Shown here in pieces: positions 1-12,900 of a stretch of DNA of 64,000 nt; the stretch's first letter is position 1, and the number at the start of each line of letters is the position of its first letter. The notes below the pieces were generated by a model, which saw only the letters and a program-made list of their open reading frames with translations, did not search any database and was not told where the DNA came from. Source of the DNA: Mactromeris polynyma (lineage: Eukaryota; Mollusca; Bivalvia; Venerida; Mactridae). The DNA lies in contig JASFXZ010000003.1 in the NCBI GenBank assembly GCA_032209605.1, forward strand, positions 30,096,762 through 30,160,761. Reading direction: 5' to 3'. The position numbers were made by a program, and so were the translations under genes.

Positions 1-274
1 ATAACTTTATAATCTGTATTATTATTAATTACAGAAGAACAATACTATTAAAGACAGTATGTGTATAAACATATTGAATTAGACTCGATCTATTGAATTC
101 TGTCAGACTTTGATGTAAGGTTTCTTTGTATAGAACATTGTCAGAACTTCTGCGTTCTTTGACAGAAATGTACCTGAAAGTCTTGAAAACAAATGCTAAA
201 GGTAATATAAACTGGTGAAGAGAATTGGTGTTTTTAAAATCATGATTTAAAAAAATAATAATTTGTATTTGTGT

Positions 275-395
275 TTATTTAATCGTCGCCACCAGTTTCC
301 CATATGAGCAACGCCTCTGGAAGAATGTTAGTCATGTTAGATTTTTGGAGGATAGTGCATGATACAGAAGATGCCCCAGTTCCAGAATTGGTGTT
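275..395 (-). repeat. Dispersed repeat J with AATAAA end, copy 1
   Basis: On the minus strand it reads TTCTGGAACTGGGGCATCTT, CTGTATCATGCACTATCCTC and GGGAAACTGGTGGCGACGAT, then TAAATAAACAC. It is shared with 24585-24705 and could be the 3' end of a retroelement or a mobile 3' UTR fragment. Confidence 0.7.
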
Positions 396-474
396 TGTTA
401 AATTCATGATTTAAGTATTTTATGTTTGTTACAGTCCCCTTTTCTTTACTTAAGAACAGTTTTAAACAATCTGT

Positions 475-528
475 AAGGTGGTCAGCCAATGAAAACATGT
501 TTTACAAAATATTGACCAATAGACATAG
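475..528 (+). repeat. Dispersed repeat H (AAGGTGGTCAGCCAATG), copy 1
   Basis: Core AAGGTGGTCAGCCAATGAAA, then ACATGTTTTACAAAATATTG and ACCAATAGACAT. It recurs at 3653-3704, 37475-37526 and, inverted, at 45113-45175. Confidence 0.7.
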
Positions 529-689
529 TGTACACAGTAATGGTATTGTCAACTAATTTTATATTGACAGTATGTTCTAGAATAATACAAATGCGTGTAA
601 TAAACTAATTTGTTTTACATGGTTAGCGAAACAAATAATTATAACTTGTATTAATCACTCCTGATTTCTACTCCCTGGGTATCTATCCA

Positions 690-775
690 GGGCTCAATGC
701 TGTAACAGAAGAATCTCATCCACTGTGGAACTCGAACCCATGACCTTCGGTGCAGAAGTCTTTCATTCTACTCCT
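690..775 (-). repeat. tRNA-related SINE remnant
   Basis: On the minus strand GGTCATGGGTTCGAGTTCC is a clear B box, while the A box region (GGAGTAGAATGAAAGACTTC) is degraded. Confidence 0.45.
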
Positions 776-814
776 TGTAAATAATTATAGAAACAAATTC
801 TTTACTTTACATAC

Positions 815-944
815 ATTTTGCTGCTTCAGGAACTGTCGTCAATTCCTCCGCAACTGCGACTAGTTCAGGAAACTTATTAAACACTGCTTCAGCAAGAACA
901 TGTAGGAATGTCAACTTATTGTCCGATGTTTTTGTTATCTCAAG
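815..944 (-). CDS. GRID2IP: Delphilin-like FH2 exon, last one in the window
   Basis: Acceptor TTATTTCAG|CTTG, donor AAAAT|GTATGT, 130 bp, phase 0 in and phase 1 out. It encodes LEITKTSDNKLTFLHVLAEA, then VFNKFPELVAVAEELTTV. The pattern T.D.K.TFLH.LA is typical of FH2. The FH2 C-terminal helices and the tail of the protein are not found in positions 1-814, so they must lie outside. Confidence 0.93.
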
Positions 945-3900
945 CTGAAATAAAATTATTAAATTCCCCTGGTATGTAGTACCAATAAGGTAAAATCAAC
1001 TTGATACAATTAAATTCATAATGCATTAATCGTACACAAATCACAAGAAAATTTTCTATAAAAGGCCATCCTTAAAAAAAAATGTGTTTGCAGTTACCCG
1101 ACTGACTCATAAAAATGCTGCGGTTCAATTTATGATTTTCAGGTTCATTGATGATTTTTTCTTTGGTCTTTTAGCCATTACAGTAAACTAAAACAAAAGC
1201 CACCTACCTACCCACTGTTAAAATTCCGGGTCGCATAAATGCAAACAAACAATTTTTTTAGGATGGCCCCATATCAATACATGTATACATTTTAACATGT
1301 CAACTTCAAAGAAACATTGAAGCTTCAATGCAAAACTATTGTAACTTCTTCTGCAGGCATTTGGTTTATAATGATCTACATCAAACCAAGGACAAACAAG
1401 GGACTAGAAGTAGTTATGGGAAACGACACAAACAGTTGATAAAAGTAACTAAGTTGCCAGATAGTCAATTTATATATAGCAACAAAATGGACCATTTATA
1501 GAACCATGCTGTCAAATGGTGCTAAAATGGTTTAACTAATATTGTGAAAGTTAAGTATTCAAAAAGTATCTGATTGCTTGCAGATGTTTATAGCTAACAT
1601 CAGCAAGTGGTTACATACATAGGCAACACTTACCTGAGACAGAAACTTTATCTTAAATCCTGCAGCTTCACCCACTCTCTGATTACCTTGGTTCATATAG
1701 TTACCCATTGCTAATATCAACTGTAATGTAAACAATATGTGCATTGTATTTAACAATACTGAACATTTCAAATAGCTACAGATCATGAAGCCACATGAAT
1801 ATCTCTAAAAAGATTAGGGACATCAACAAATATTTGAATATTCCTTTGTGTGTCCAAATATTTGAATACTGATTCAGCATTGGCATTTTGATAAAATTGA
1901 ATATATTTCAACAGTAAAGCTGAATGCAAGTGTATCGAATTTCAATAATGGTAATCATCCAATTGAATAACATCTTACATGTTAAAATAAAATCTCCAGG
2001 AATTAATTAACATCTTATGTTTCATATTTGGGGGGCAAGAGATATATAACACTCTGGTGATGACACTTGGGCCCTGTAATTATTGCAGTAATCGTGGAGA
2101 TTTTCACAACTTGTACTGAAATGTTTACCTATCAGTGCATTTAACTCAACACAAGTATATATCATGGGCTAGAGTTGCTTTTACTCCAATAATTCACATC
2201 TTACATACAGTTTGGTAGGACAAATAATTAATCATTTTGATCCAATCAGAATATAATGACAGATATATAGAGATTTTGATTTGCTTTCACTTCTGTAAAC
2301 AAGTTGCAATAAGCAACACTAAAGTTTTCATATTGCCGGTAACACAGCCTTTCTTCAACTCAAGCACTTTGTATCTGTGCAAGGATAAATGGAAATGATG
2401 AGCAAATTGTCGATGCCATGTTAGTCAAATGCTAGAATATTTGATCGCAAGGTTAATTGATTATTCAAATACCAAAATTGCCATTCGTTGACATAACTAC
2501 ACAAAATAAATATCTTAATAGCATATCTAAGTTTGAAGCAATGAAACAATGTTGCAATGTAGTTGATGATCAACCAAAGCTGTAGTTTTATGAATAAAGC
2601 AGTACCCACAAATCAACCGATCCCTCTGTAAGACAGTTTACTGTTGCAGTTAAGAAAATGCACTCAGGAAATTATTCGGCACAGCTGTACTAACATGGCT
2701 TTGCTATATGCATATCAGTGTTGTGCAAACCAATCAAATCTTACGTTAACCACTAAACCAACTTCACTTGCAACCTTGACATGGATTGGTTAACCTCTCT
2801 ATAAGGGGTACGTTACCTTACCGAAATCCACTGAATTTCGTTGGATATACCGAAATCCATTTGGGATCTGGATTGACCAGCAATCGTAACATCTCGGCAA
2901 TTTTTTGTTGCCCAACAAATCTCAACCTTCAAATTGCACCAAACATCTTTTTACACGATATTTCTTGTATATTTGAACTTGGCAAAGGTCACAACCACAT
3001 GTTTCATATGACACCAATAATGTTCTTTAGGAAAAGGACTTAATGAGAGTGATTGAAATAAGCATTATGCTTTCATAACAGTCAAGCTTAAAGAAATTGG
3101 TATGTAAAAATTATACACTTAACCGGTTTAGAAAAGCAAATGTTGCATAATGAAGATTTAAACAATGTTAACCCAATACTAATGTATTCCAATTTCATAC
3201 ACAACAATAACTATATAAAACGCATAATGTGTGCAAAGTTCATTGATATAACACTATTAGCCATTCATCCATTTATATTGAACTAGAAAATGCATCATCA
3301 TTAATTTTATATAAAAATGTATTACTTGGAAAAACTGTACATTTCCATATCGGTTAAATGTATAATGATGTGAACAGTTTATGACAGATAGTCAATAAGC
3401 TGTTTTGTTTAAAATGATTCTTCAAAAAAGCAATCATAGCCCTTTACAAAGAAAGATGTAACTGCAAGTTAATTCATACCTCTAAGATTTTTGACAATCT
3501 TTTGCTATGTCTTAATTCTAACGATGCCTTCCTGATATACTGTAAATGCTGCAATGAAAATATTATAACATCTGATATATTCAAATATTGTAGATATGTG
3601 GGAACGGTATAGTCATTTTTTATTTACTTGAGAATACTTGTAAACAAATTGTAAGGTGGTCAGCCAATGAAAACATGTTTTAGAAAATATTGACCAATAG
3701 ACATTGTGTTCACGAAACAGTATTCTCAACAAATTATATTCAATCTCTTCCTTCAAGTTTAATCATATAAAACATAATTTATGATTAATCCACTACATTT
3801 ATCATTAACCAGATAAAAATCTATATATAATACCATATTGGATCTATTTAACGCTCCCCCCCCCCCATTTTTGAGAATGTACCTCAGCAGAGACATAAAA

Positions 3901-6900
3901 AATCTGATCATAATTTTTCTTCACCAGAAGCAATTTCTCCAACAGTTATCCAGTTCTGTCTGCCGAAATCTAAATAGACAGCGGGCTTTTCCATTGTCAT
4001 TATTTAATAATTATATATCAATATCTTTTCATACTTTATTATACAGATGTACATACAACCTAATGACACATCTAGTCACATCAACTTGACACTGGACAAA
4101 CAAGTCCAAGCAACATACTAACCATGCTGTGCACTGGCAAGCGAGATACAAACTGAATACATGTATAACATTTTAACAACCTTGATTGTTCATGGCAGGG
4201 GATTGATCAAACCTGTGACCTCCCACATCTGAGGTAAAAATGTTCTGTAAAAGACTTTCTGTAAAAGACTTGTCATGATAAAATTCTTAATGCTCAATAA
4301 TTAGATGTCTGACAAAGTACTTTGATGATCTTGGTGACAAGGCAACTTTGATGGATTATAATTCAGCAGTATCAACAACATACCTCTTTCATTTCATTTA
4401 TCTTTTCCTGGAAATTTCCTTTAAAAATTAGAGCCCTAAGCCTTTGTTCATATCCTGGTACCCGACTCATCTGCAAAAAGAAATAACAAAAATTTAAACT
4501 AGACAGTTTTTATGCAAAACTTGTACAAAGCTGTGACCCTTAATTTCACCATAACCTTGCATATTTCCATCTGATACAGACCCATACCTCAGTGTTCCCT
4601 GGGTGGAAAGGGACAACAAACACAAGGTGCACAACTTCAAATGCAGATCTGCTAAAAACTTTTGTTCAAACACTTACAATTAACATGCAACACAAGGTAA
4701 ACAAGAGTGGCAAATTGTCACAAAATATACCCGACCTAAGTCAAGAGCTCAGAGTTAAAACAATACAATGTACCTATTTTAGGTAATTTCTATAATTAAA
4801 GGGCGATAACTCCCGAGTGACTCAAGCGATATGGCTGGATATGGAACTTGTCAGAGATATTATGCCCATACACATTCTGACCGATAAGGTGATGATTGGA
4901 CAAATGCTTATTAAGTTATTTATTGGAAAAGACCTATTTTAGGTTATTTCTATAATTAAAGGGCGATAACTCCCGAGTGACTTGAGCGATATGACTGGTA
5001 ATCAAGTTGAGATATTATGCCCATACAAAGTCTGACCAAATTTGGTGATGATTGGACAAATGCTTCTTAAGTTATTGAACAGACAACTTACTGGACACCG
5101 ACCGCCCAACTGCTCAAAGGCCCGCCCACCCGTACGTCTCAGGTGAAACTATAATATATCCTGTTCTATGAACGGGTTTATAAAAATGCCAATTTCAACC
5201 TATTCAAGGACCATAACTATGTTTTCTTTTGGTTGAGAGGTATGAAAAAACAACTGTACAAGACTGTAGGTGCAACAGTTCAGGAGATATGAATGTCACA
5301 AGTTGTGTCCAACAGACTGACCGACAGACAAGAGTAAATCTAAGTGCCCCCCCCACAAAATGCTTAAATGTTCAGAGTAACTGGCTTCATTGTACATAAA
5401 AATGCAGAACCATTCGACTAAATATGATATTACTAAAAATATCACAAAGCTGTTGAAACATCATCATCACCTAAATAACAGTCTCAGGCACAGCACAAAA
5501 ATAGTATGTTATTTAACTGTAAAAATATAAAAGTATGTAAAAGGTGAGATACAGTCAGTGTATTAACACACGAAGTATAACAGAAAAGTGTGCCTGAACT
5601 TTAAAGTGTGGTGCCTGAACTTTAAAGTATAGCATATGGACAATACATGTATTGCACAATGTAATAATGCAGTGACTCATTAGCTCCATAGGAAATTGTT
5701 CTTTTAGAATATCTTGAATATGCTTGTCAATATACTTGGATATTAGTTGCATAAGATAGATGTTGGTTATATAAATGTACTCAATATTAGTTATAAATTA
5801 TATTTCAAATAATGGACAAGAATATATTGCACTTTTAATATCAAATAAATACACTCATGTAATGTTGTGTAACTGAATGCATGATAAGAAAACTGAACAG
5901 ATGAATTAAACAATGGTATTTAATGACAGAACGAATGCTCAGCTATACAAAAAGTCTAAAGTAAATTTTAACACAAAAAATAAACAACAATCTCTGTTAA
6001 GATTATCTGATATGGTCCCGGCTCAGTTTTCGATAATTTATGTAATTAATTAGGCAAATACTCTTTTGTTCACAGCCACAGTGACAAGGTAAAGCAAAAA
6101 TAGCAGCGTGACACTGTACCTCGTATGTAAATCTGTCCGGTTTACTTAACTCTTCAATATCACCATTGTATGAATCTAACAGCTCCAACTGAAAATATAT
6201 GCAAAGGGAAGCAACTCAAATTATGTATACATTTGTACAAAAAACATCAATGATTACCTCCCTTTGTCAGTAAGTACTTGAATCCATAGTTCTTTAAATG
6301 CATGGTTTCATCTATCCTAGTAAATATGTTCCAGCAAAAACAACACTAAGATATAGCTGTGACTAATATTAATGAATTAACGATTATGCAGTTATAATAA
6401 TGCAATTAGAGCAAACCAAGAAAGGAGTTGTTTTCCTTTCTGTTACTAATCAAAATGCTGCTCTCCAAAACATTTATTAGCCTACTTTTTTAATTTTGAT
6501 AATTACATATCTAGATATGCATTCAATTGTATAAGTAACAACTATAGACAAACATGTCATCAACAAACCATGTATCAATATTATAAACAACATAATAACG
6601 CCTTTATATAAATATCAGATCCCATGAAGGGTTAACATTATACATGTATGCCATCACCCTCCATGGGATCTGATATTTATTTTATTATACAGAACAAATA
6701 TTTTGATATAATAATATAAAACAATATAGTCAATGTGAAACAGAAACAATTAAGTGCTTGCATAGCCTTTAGATTCATCTCAATCCAACTCTGACAACGA
6801 ACCCAATAATATTTTGAAGCCATTTTTGTGAAAGAACTGAATCTGTCAAAGCTGACAGATAATGTCGTTAATAATATTACAAGTGCTTGATTGTTACGTT

Positions 6901-9900
6901 TTTTAATAAGGGCCTATTGACTCGGACTATGGGAATTTCCATTTGCCTATTTTTAGACCCGTTCGAAGGTAATAACATTATGTCACAGTTTAAAAACGTT
7001 ATGTCAAAGGGTAAAAACGAAATATTTGCTTATAGCGTGTATATGCAAATTTTGCATGGACAAATCATGTGAGCTATAGTATCATGATTTACCTCCTCTT
7101 TGTTTGGAGCATACGCTAGAAGTTGTCTCAGTAATTCTGGTGTGAGAATGTCCTCATCAAGTAGATACAATGCTTGTCTTACTTCAGTCAGTGTCAACTT
7201 TAAATGTCCAAGCAGAATTGCTGTAAATACATGACACAATTAACCATTTGTTATATAGCTAAACATTTATATTATTTCAATTTATATTTTTTAAATGCCT
7301 GTACATTAATATGACTAACATGCACTTCATATCGTACCCATTTCATATTAAACCCATGTAAAGTACACTCATTTATATAACATGTATTTTCACACCCTTT
7401 TTTTCATTTTTCTATTAATTGATTAAACGTACACCCACTTTAATCAACAGTAAGTCATAAAACTTTAATAATTCTGTTTATACTTACATATGTTGTATGA
7501 TTTCTTTGGATTCAATATACATACTTCATTCTTTTTCTCTGGTAATTCTGTCAAGAAACAACACAAAAATGAAATACATGTATCATGCTCAGTTAACACA
7601 TACAGCTGTATGTGTATTTCAGAAACATAATAATAATAGTAAATAATAAAAACAATTAATAATAACAATAATAACAATAATAACAATGTTATTGTGTATG
7701 AAACTCAGACCGTATTTTCAAGTTGTGAAATACAGGTGGTTACAAAAATATAGTAAATTTCTTCATCCCTTCGATAGAATGTAATACATGGCATATGTGA
7801 TTGACAAGAGCGCTGACAATCGCCAAATACGTCCGTTCTACCTTTATATCACTGGAGAGTAAAGAAAAAATCATTGTAACAAGGTTTACATAAGACAAAT
7901 TTTAGGTCATTTCTATAATTAAAGGGAGATAACTCCCAAGTGACTAAAGTGATATGCCTGATTATCAAACTTGTGCGAGATACTATGCCCATACACATTC
8001 TGGACGACGCCCGCCCAAAAGCATCTAACCCGTCCAACAGCCTGTACACCACAAGTGAAACTATAATACATCCCATTCCAGGCATATACAAATACAGCAT
8101 GATAATCAATACTTCCAATGAGAAATAAATATAGAATATTTCAGGAAGGCATATAATAGTCAAGAAGCATCTGACACCTGATCCAAAGGTCCCAAGTTAG
8201 AGCCCATCATTGAGTGAGCTTCGTTAATGAAGTTGGTGCTAATAAGGTTAGTGACTAGGTTAGTAATCCAAGAAGCTGATACTGAGAGCTATTAGACTAA
8301 TTGTTGTAAAAACTGTGTAACAATAAATGTAAAATATATAAGTTTCAACTAAACTATATAATTAGTTCTACTATTAATGTTAAATTATACATCATCGAGT
8401 TTGTAGTGTAAAAATAAACAAATAATAATTCAGTATTTTTATCATGCAGTTATGGAATACAGAGACAAGGCATTATCAGAGTTTTGCACAAAACTAGTGT
8501 AATTGATTCCAAACCAAAGTTACCCTGGGTTTTACCAAGACCTCCATTTGACAAACAGAACTTGAATTATTTAAATCATTGATACCTTATTGTTTGCTAA
8601 AACTAGTACACTTAGGTCGACTTACAATTTAAAGAAGAGTTTATTTCATTCAAGTCTTAAAGTTGTTTCACCCTGCACCTTTAACAATCCTAAATACTTG
8701 ACAGCATACCCAACATTGAGACAATATTGAAATGGCACTCGTTCATCTTCACAACTCATTGAACACATACAATGTTCTTGTCATGTGAGAACATAATAAT
8801 AATTATATTAATTATAATAATAAATTCTTAATTAAATAAGGGTGGGCACAATAAGTTATGCCAGAAACATAAACTTATATACAATGCGGCCTTCAAAACT
8901 GCATTGTACAGAAAACAAAATATTCAATGACTAACAAAATCAGTACATGATACATTTTAATTATTTACCTATTAAATATCTATTGAACGTTTCACTCTAC
9001 ATTTCAACAAGGATAACTTACTGACTTGTACGAATATTCGTGAACGCCAGGTAGATATTGTCGGAAAAAATACCAGTCTGTACCAAGTACTTATTTTTAT
9101 GATAATAACACAAACAATCTAATATAGTCATTATATGTCAGCAAAAAAACACCAACCACAAAAACCAAGCACTTTTCCTCTATAGTATGGACATATCATG
9201 TACTGGTCAAGAGTGCTATTACCCGCCAGTACTATTTCACTGTTTCTAAAAAGCTAATTGATACATTTTCTGTTAATTTTGATTGCATTGAGCTATAACA
9301 TTTATGATTCAAATAAATTGACCTTTGGAACGAAGTCTGACAAACCTGTCAAAGACATGTTCATCATTTCAGATCACATTATCATAACATAGTGAATACA
9401 CTGTATTCCCAAAATACAAAATGGCGGTTTTGCTCTTTTGACCAGTATAGTATGAGTATCAGAAGATTATTATTCCAACTAATGACTCATCAGTTTCATG
9501 ACGAATCACAATGAGATCAGTCTCAAAGTCAAATGCTCAGGACCATACCTTCCTTTTGATTGTATGCAGAATGAAGCCATAATACCCAGTATATGTATTG
9601 GACTAAGGTATGATAGTGCTATTAACAACTATAAATAATTGAATTGTTTTTCCTTGAGTCGAAAAACTTGAGAACACTGTCCATACTCCAATCTCACTCT
9701 CAACGTATTTTTACCAAATAAATACTCTGGTATGTGTTTCAGTAAGCAGTCAGATTAATTCAGTTACATACAGAATATCTTATGATTAATTTCTTGATTT
9801 TACCACAAATATCTTGAGAGCATTAGCCACAAAAATGATAATTGACATCGAATATCAATTTCAAGTTTTAGAATCTCAAACCCTGCTATATTTGACTCAA

Positions 9901-12900
9901 GACAAATCTCAAGTACAGACCAGAAATTGCAACTGTAGCAAGGGTATATTGTATATCATTGCAAGGATATGACTAGGGGAAGAATTTCAGCAACATTCTA
10001 ACACCATGCTTATAGATGTCATAGTAAGTGTATACTTAAGAATGTAGAAAAAGCCAAAAGTCTGTGTTTAACACATGTACATATAGGCTGAGAATTATCA
10101 CAGTCAAATCCATTGTCACCTGAATATAAATATACATGTAAAACAAACATAATCTTGGACCAAATGCGAATAAAATCTATGAATTAGTTGTAGGCATAAT
10201 GAGAAAATTGAATCTTTCATCAGGATAAAACAATAGTTACTACAATGTTATTGAAGATGAAACAAAATTACCAGGTGCCCTCGCATGTCCTATTTCATTT
10301 TGACATTAGTGACCAAGTGAACTTCGAAATCAAGAAATTTGTGATTTTCATGCTTCATGGGAAATATAAAAGTAAAAGATTTCTCAATACATAATTTCAC
10401 CTTTTTAACTTTGAAATGTGAAACACGAATGTTGAAATATACTTAACACCAATAAAAATGCAAGTTTAGAATTTTGCTTCTTTTAGCATTTTTTTCCACA
10501 GGACTCTGACATGTTTAATGTACACCTGAACATTTTTACTATCAAACACAATGGAAATTAAAAATGTTTCAGAAACCATTTTTTGTGTGACTTGCATTTT
10601 TAATGGTGTGAAGAATATATCACCTCTGGGTATTGCAAAACAGAAAGTGATCATACACTTTACGAAATTAGGAATGAAGAAGTCACCACCAGTCGGTCGC
10701 ACAAGACATTCAAATAATGCAACCACTGTGTATGATGAAAACATGTCATCACATTTCTATGGTGCAAAGATCCTTAAAATGAAATAGGCAAAATTGTTGT
10801 TCAACAATAAAATATGTCAGAACCATTCATTTATATTAAACAAGATCGTCCTTATGATATACACAAAAGAAATATAGAAGTTAAAATATACAGGTAAACA
10901 TACTTTGTCTTGGAGATTTTGTTGAAAAATACTGTTCCAGCTCGAGATATCTCACAACATCCTGCAAGTCGGCTGTTTCCCCAATCTGTATATAATATAC
11001 AAGCATATATTAGTGACTTGTACATGTTCCCTACATGAGGGTACCAGTATAATTATAACATTGTATTTTATAGTAGAGGCCAGTTGATTCCAACCTCTTA
11101 AGAGTCCCTTGTACATTTCTGAATTTATACTAATGCTGTTGATTTTAGAACAACAGCTTCTATTAAATAAAGAAAGAGGAGGCAGTACACTCATGTATCT
11201 ATCACATCATTCAAATGATCCAATGCTTATTTACCTTTGCCTCTTGTTAATGTGAACTAGAAACATACTCATGAATGAGAAATGGTCATTATTCAAAGAC
11301 ATCATTTCAGGCAATCGGCACAATCTGTTGTAACTTCTGGGCGAGTTTTGCACCTGACCATTGAATTACACAATGGTTGAAATATTGCTTCAACTGCATT
11401 TCTATTGTATTTTTGTATATATATAACAACCTGCACAAATATTTCATTTATCCACCTTGTAAGACAATGCCCAATAGAGAGGGATTTGTATACTTATGAA
11501 AGTGAAAGAAGAATATATTGCAGACTATATCAGCAGTGCCACGACAAAACCTGTATTAGTGACCAAAAAGTCCATTTTCAGGTTTGCACATTTTTCTATC
11601 AGATATATTTTTCAACTTTCATTTAATACCAACATTGTTAAAATCAGACATCTACTTTTCTTTTAATAGCAATTCTAATATTACAAATAAGATGCAAAAG
11701 TAGTTAAGCCTCAAAATAATGACGTTGCATCAGAATGTACGTACCAGTAAGTTAAAAATTCTACTGTTCTTCAAATGGCAACAAACTAATTATGTCATAC
11801 TTATGAATATTTCCTTCATCATTTAATTCTTTAAATCACAATTAAGCCTCTATAACATCTTCGGACAAAGCGCTTACTTTGTTTGTGACGTCAAAACTTT
11901 TATTGGGAAATACTGAACGTCATAATCAATGTCACTAAAACAGATTTTGTCAAGGAAGCGCTCATATATACCTGTTCCCATATTGTATTCTCCACTCGTT
12001 GTTCATCCAATTTCTCCCAGTTTATTCTCTTCACATTCATCTGAGCTTTATCTTGAGAACTGGTACCGGGTATAGGCGGAGCTGGAGGGGGTGGAGCAAC
12101 TATAACCAAATATGGTAATACAAGGTATGGAACAACATATACAGTAAAACCTCAATAATAAGACCACCCTTTGGGCTCTTAAAAACTGGTCTTCTTATTG
12201 AAGTGGTCTTAATATTGAGGTTGAATAAAGAACAAAACAGTGAAAATAGACTTGAAAATTGTGTTCTTTATTTTGAGATGGTCTTATTATTGAGGTGATC
12301 TTTAAGTGATGTTTTACTGTATCCACAACAAACAAATTGTCTTTTAGTGCATTCAATGATGAAATATGGCATAAGTTGTGCAGTAAATTCAATCATGCAC
12401 ATTACATGTCTCACTAATCAATTGCCTTTCATTACAATTATATGGGAAATAACTTCATTGGAATTTAATGAACCAATCAGCTCAGATTTGGTTGACACAA
12501 AAACAGTTGCTTCTAGTCACTAACTACAGTAAAACCTCACTTAAAGACTGCCTCAATATTAAGATCACCTACTTAATTTTCACTGACCGTTTTTTTCCAT
12601 CTTTCTTGCACATTTTAACTTAATAATCAGACTACTTCATTAATAGGACTGACACTCTTTTCAACCAACGATGTCTTATTACATTGTATTGAGGTTTCAC
12701 TGTATGAAAGTTAGAGGCAACTTTAATAGGAATACATGATTCCACAGTTTTAATCTTGATAATAAATGACAGATTATTACAGGAAGCAAGTTAATTTTAT
12801 ATTCCAATGGTCAACATTATTAACAAGATGTGTCCAATGGGCTTTTCAAAAATGTTAGTGAGCAGAAACCAATTTTTTTGTCCAAAAAGGGCAATAACTC

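Larger units (their letters stand above)
7548..10903. other. FH2 intron, 3.4 kb
   Basis: It holds the microsatellite at 7600-7690 and the repeat at 7895-8050. I see no exon-like frame or recognisable repeat between about 8,100 and 10,900. FH2 sequence is continuous across the splice, so no exon is missing here. Confidence 0.7.

Noticed and set aside
150..210. Acceptor-like ACTTTCAG at about 205 (minus) as the next FH2 exon
   Set aside because: The 20-codon frame that follows does not resemble the FH2 C-terminus and ends at a stop with no donor.
7849..8163. 104-codon minus-strand ORF and its antisense ORF
   Set aside because: Both overlap the dispersed GGGCGATAACTC repeat and do not resemble FH2. 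FH2 is continuous across this intron without them.
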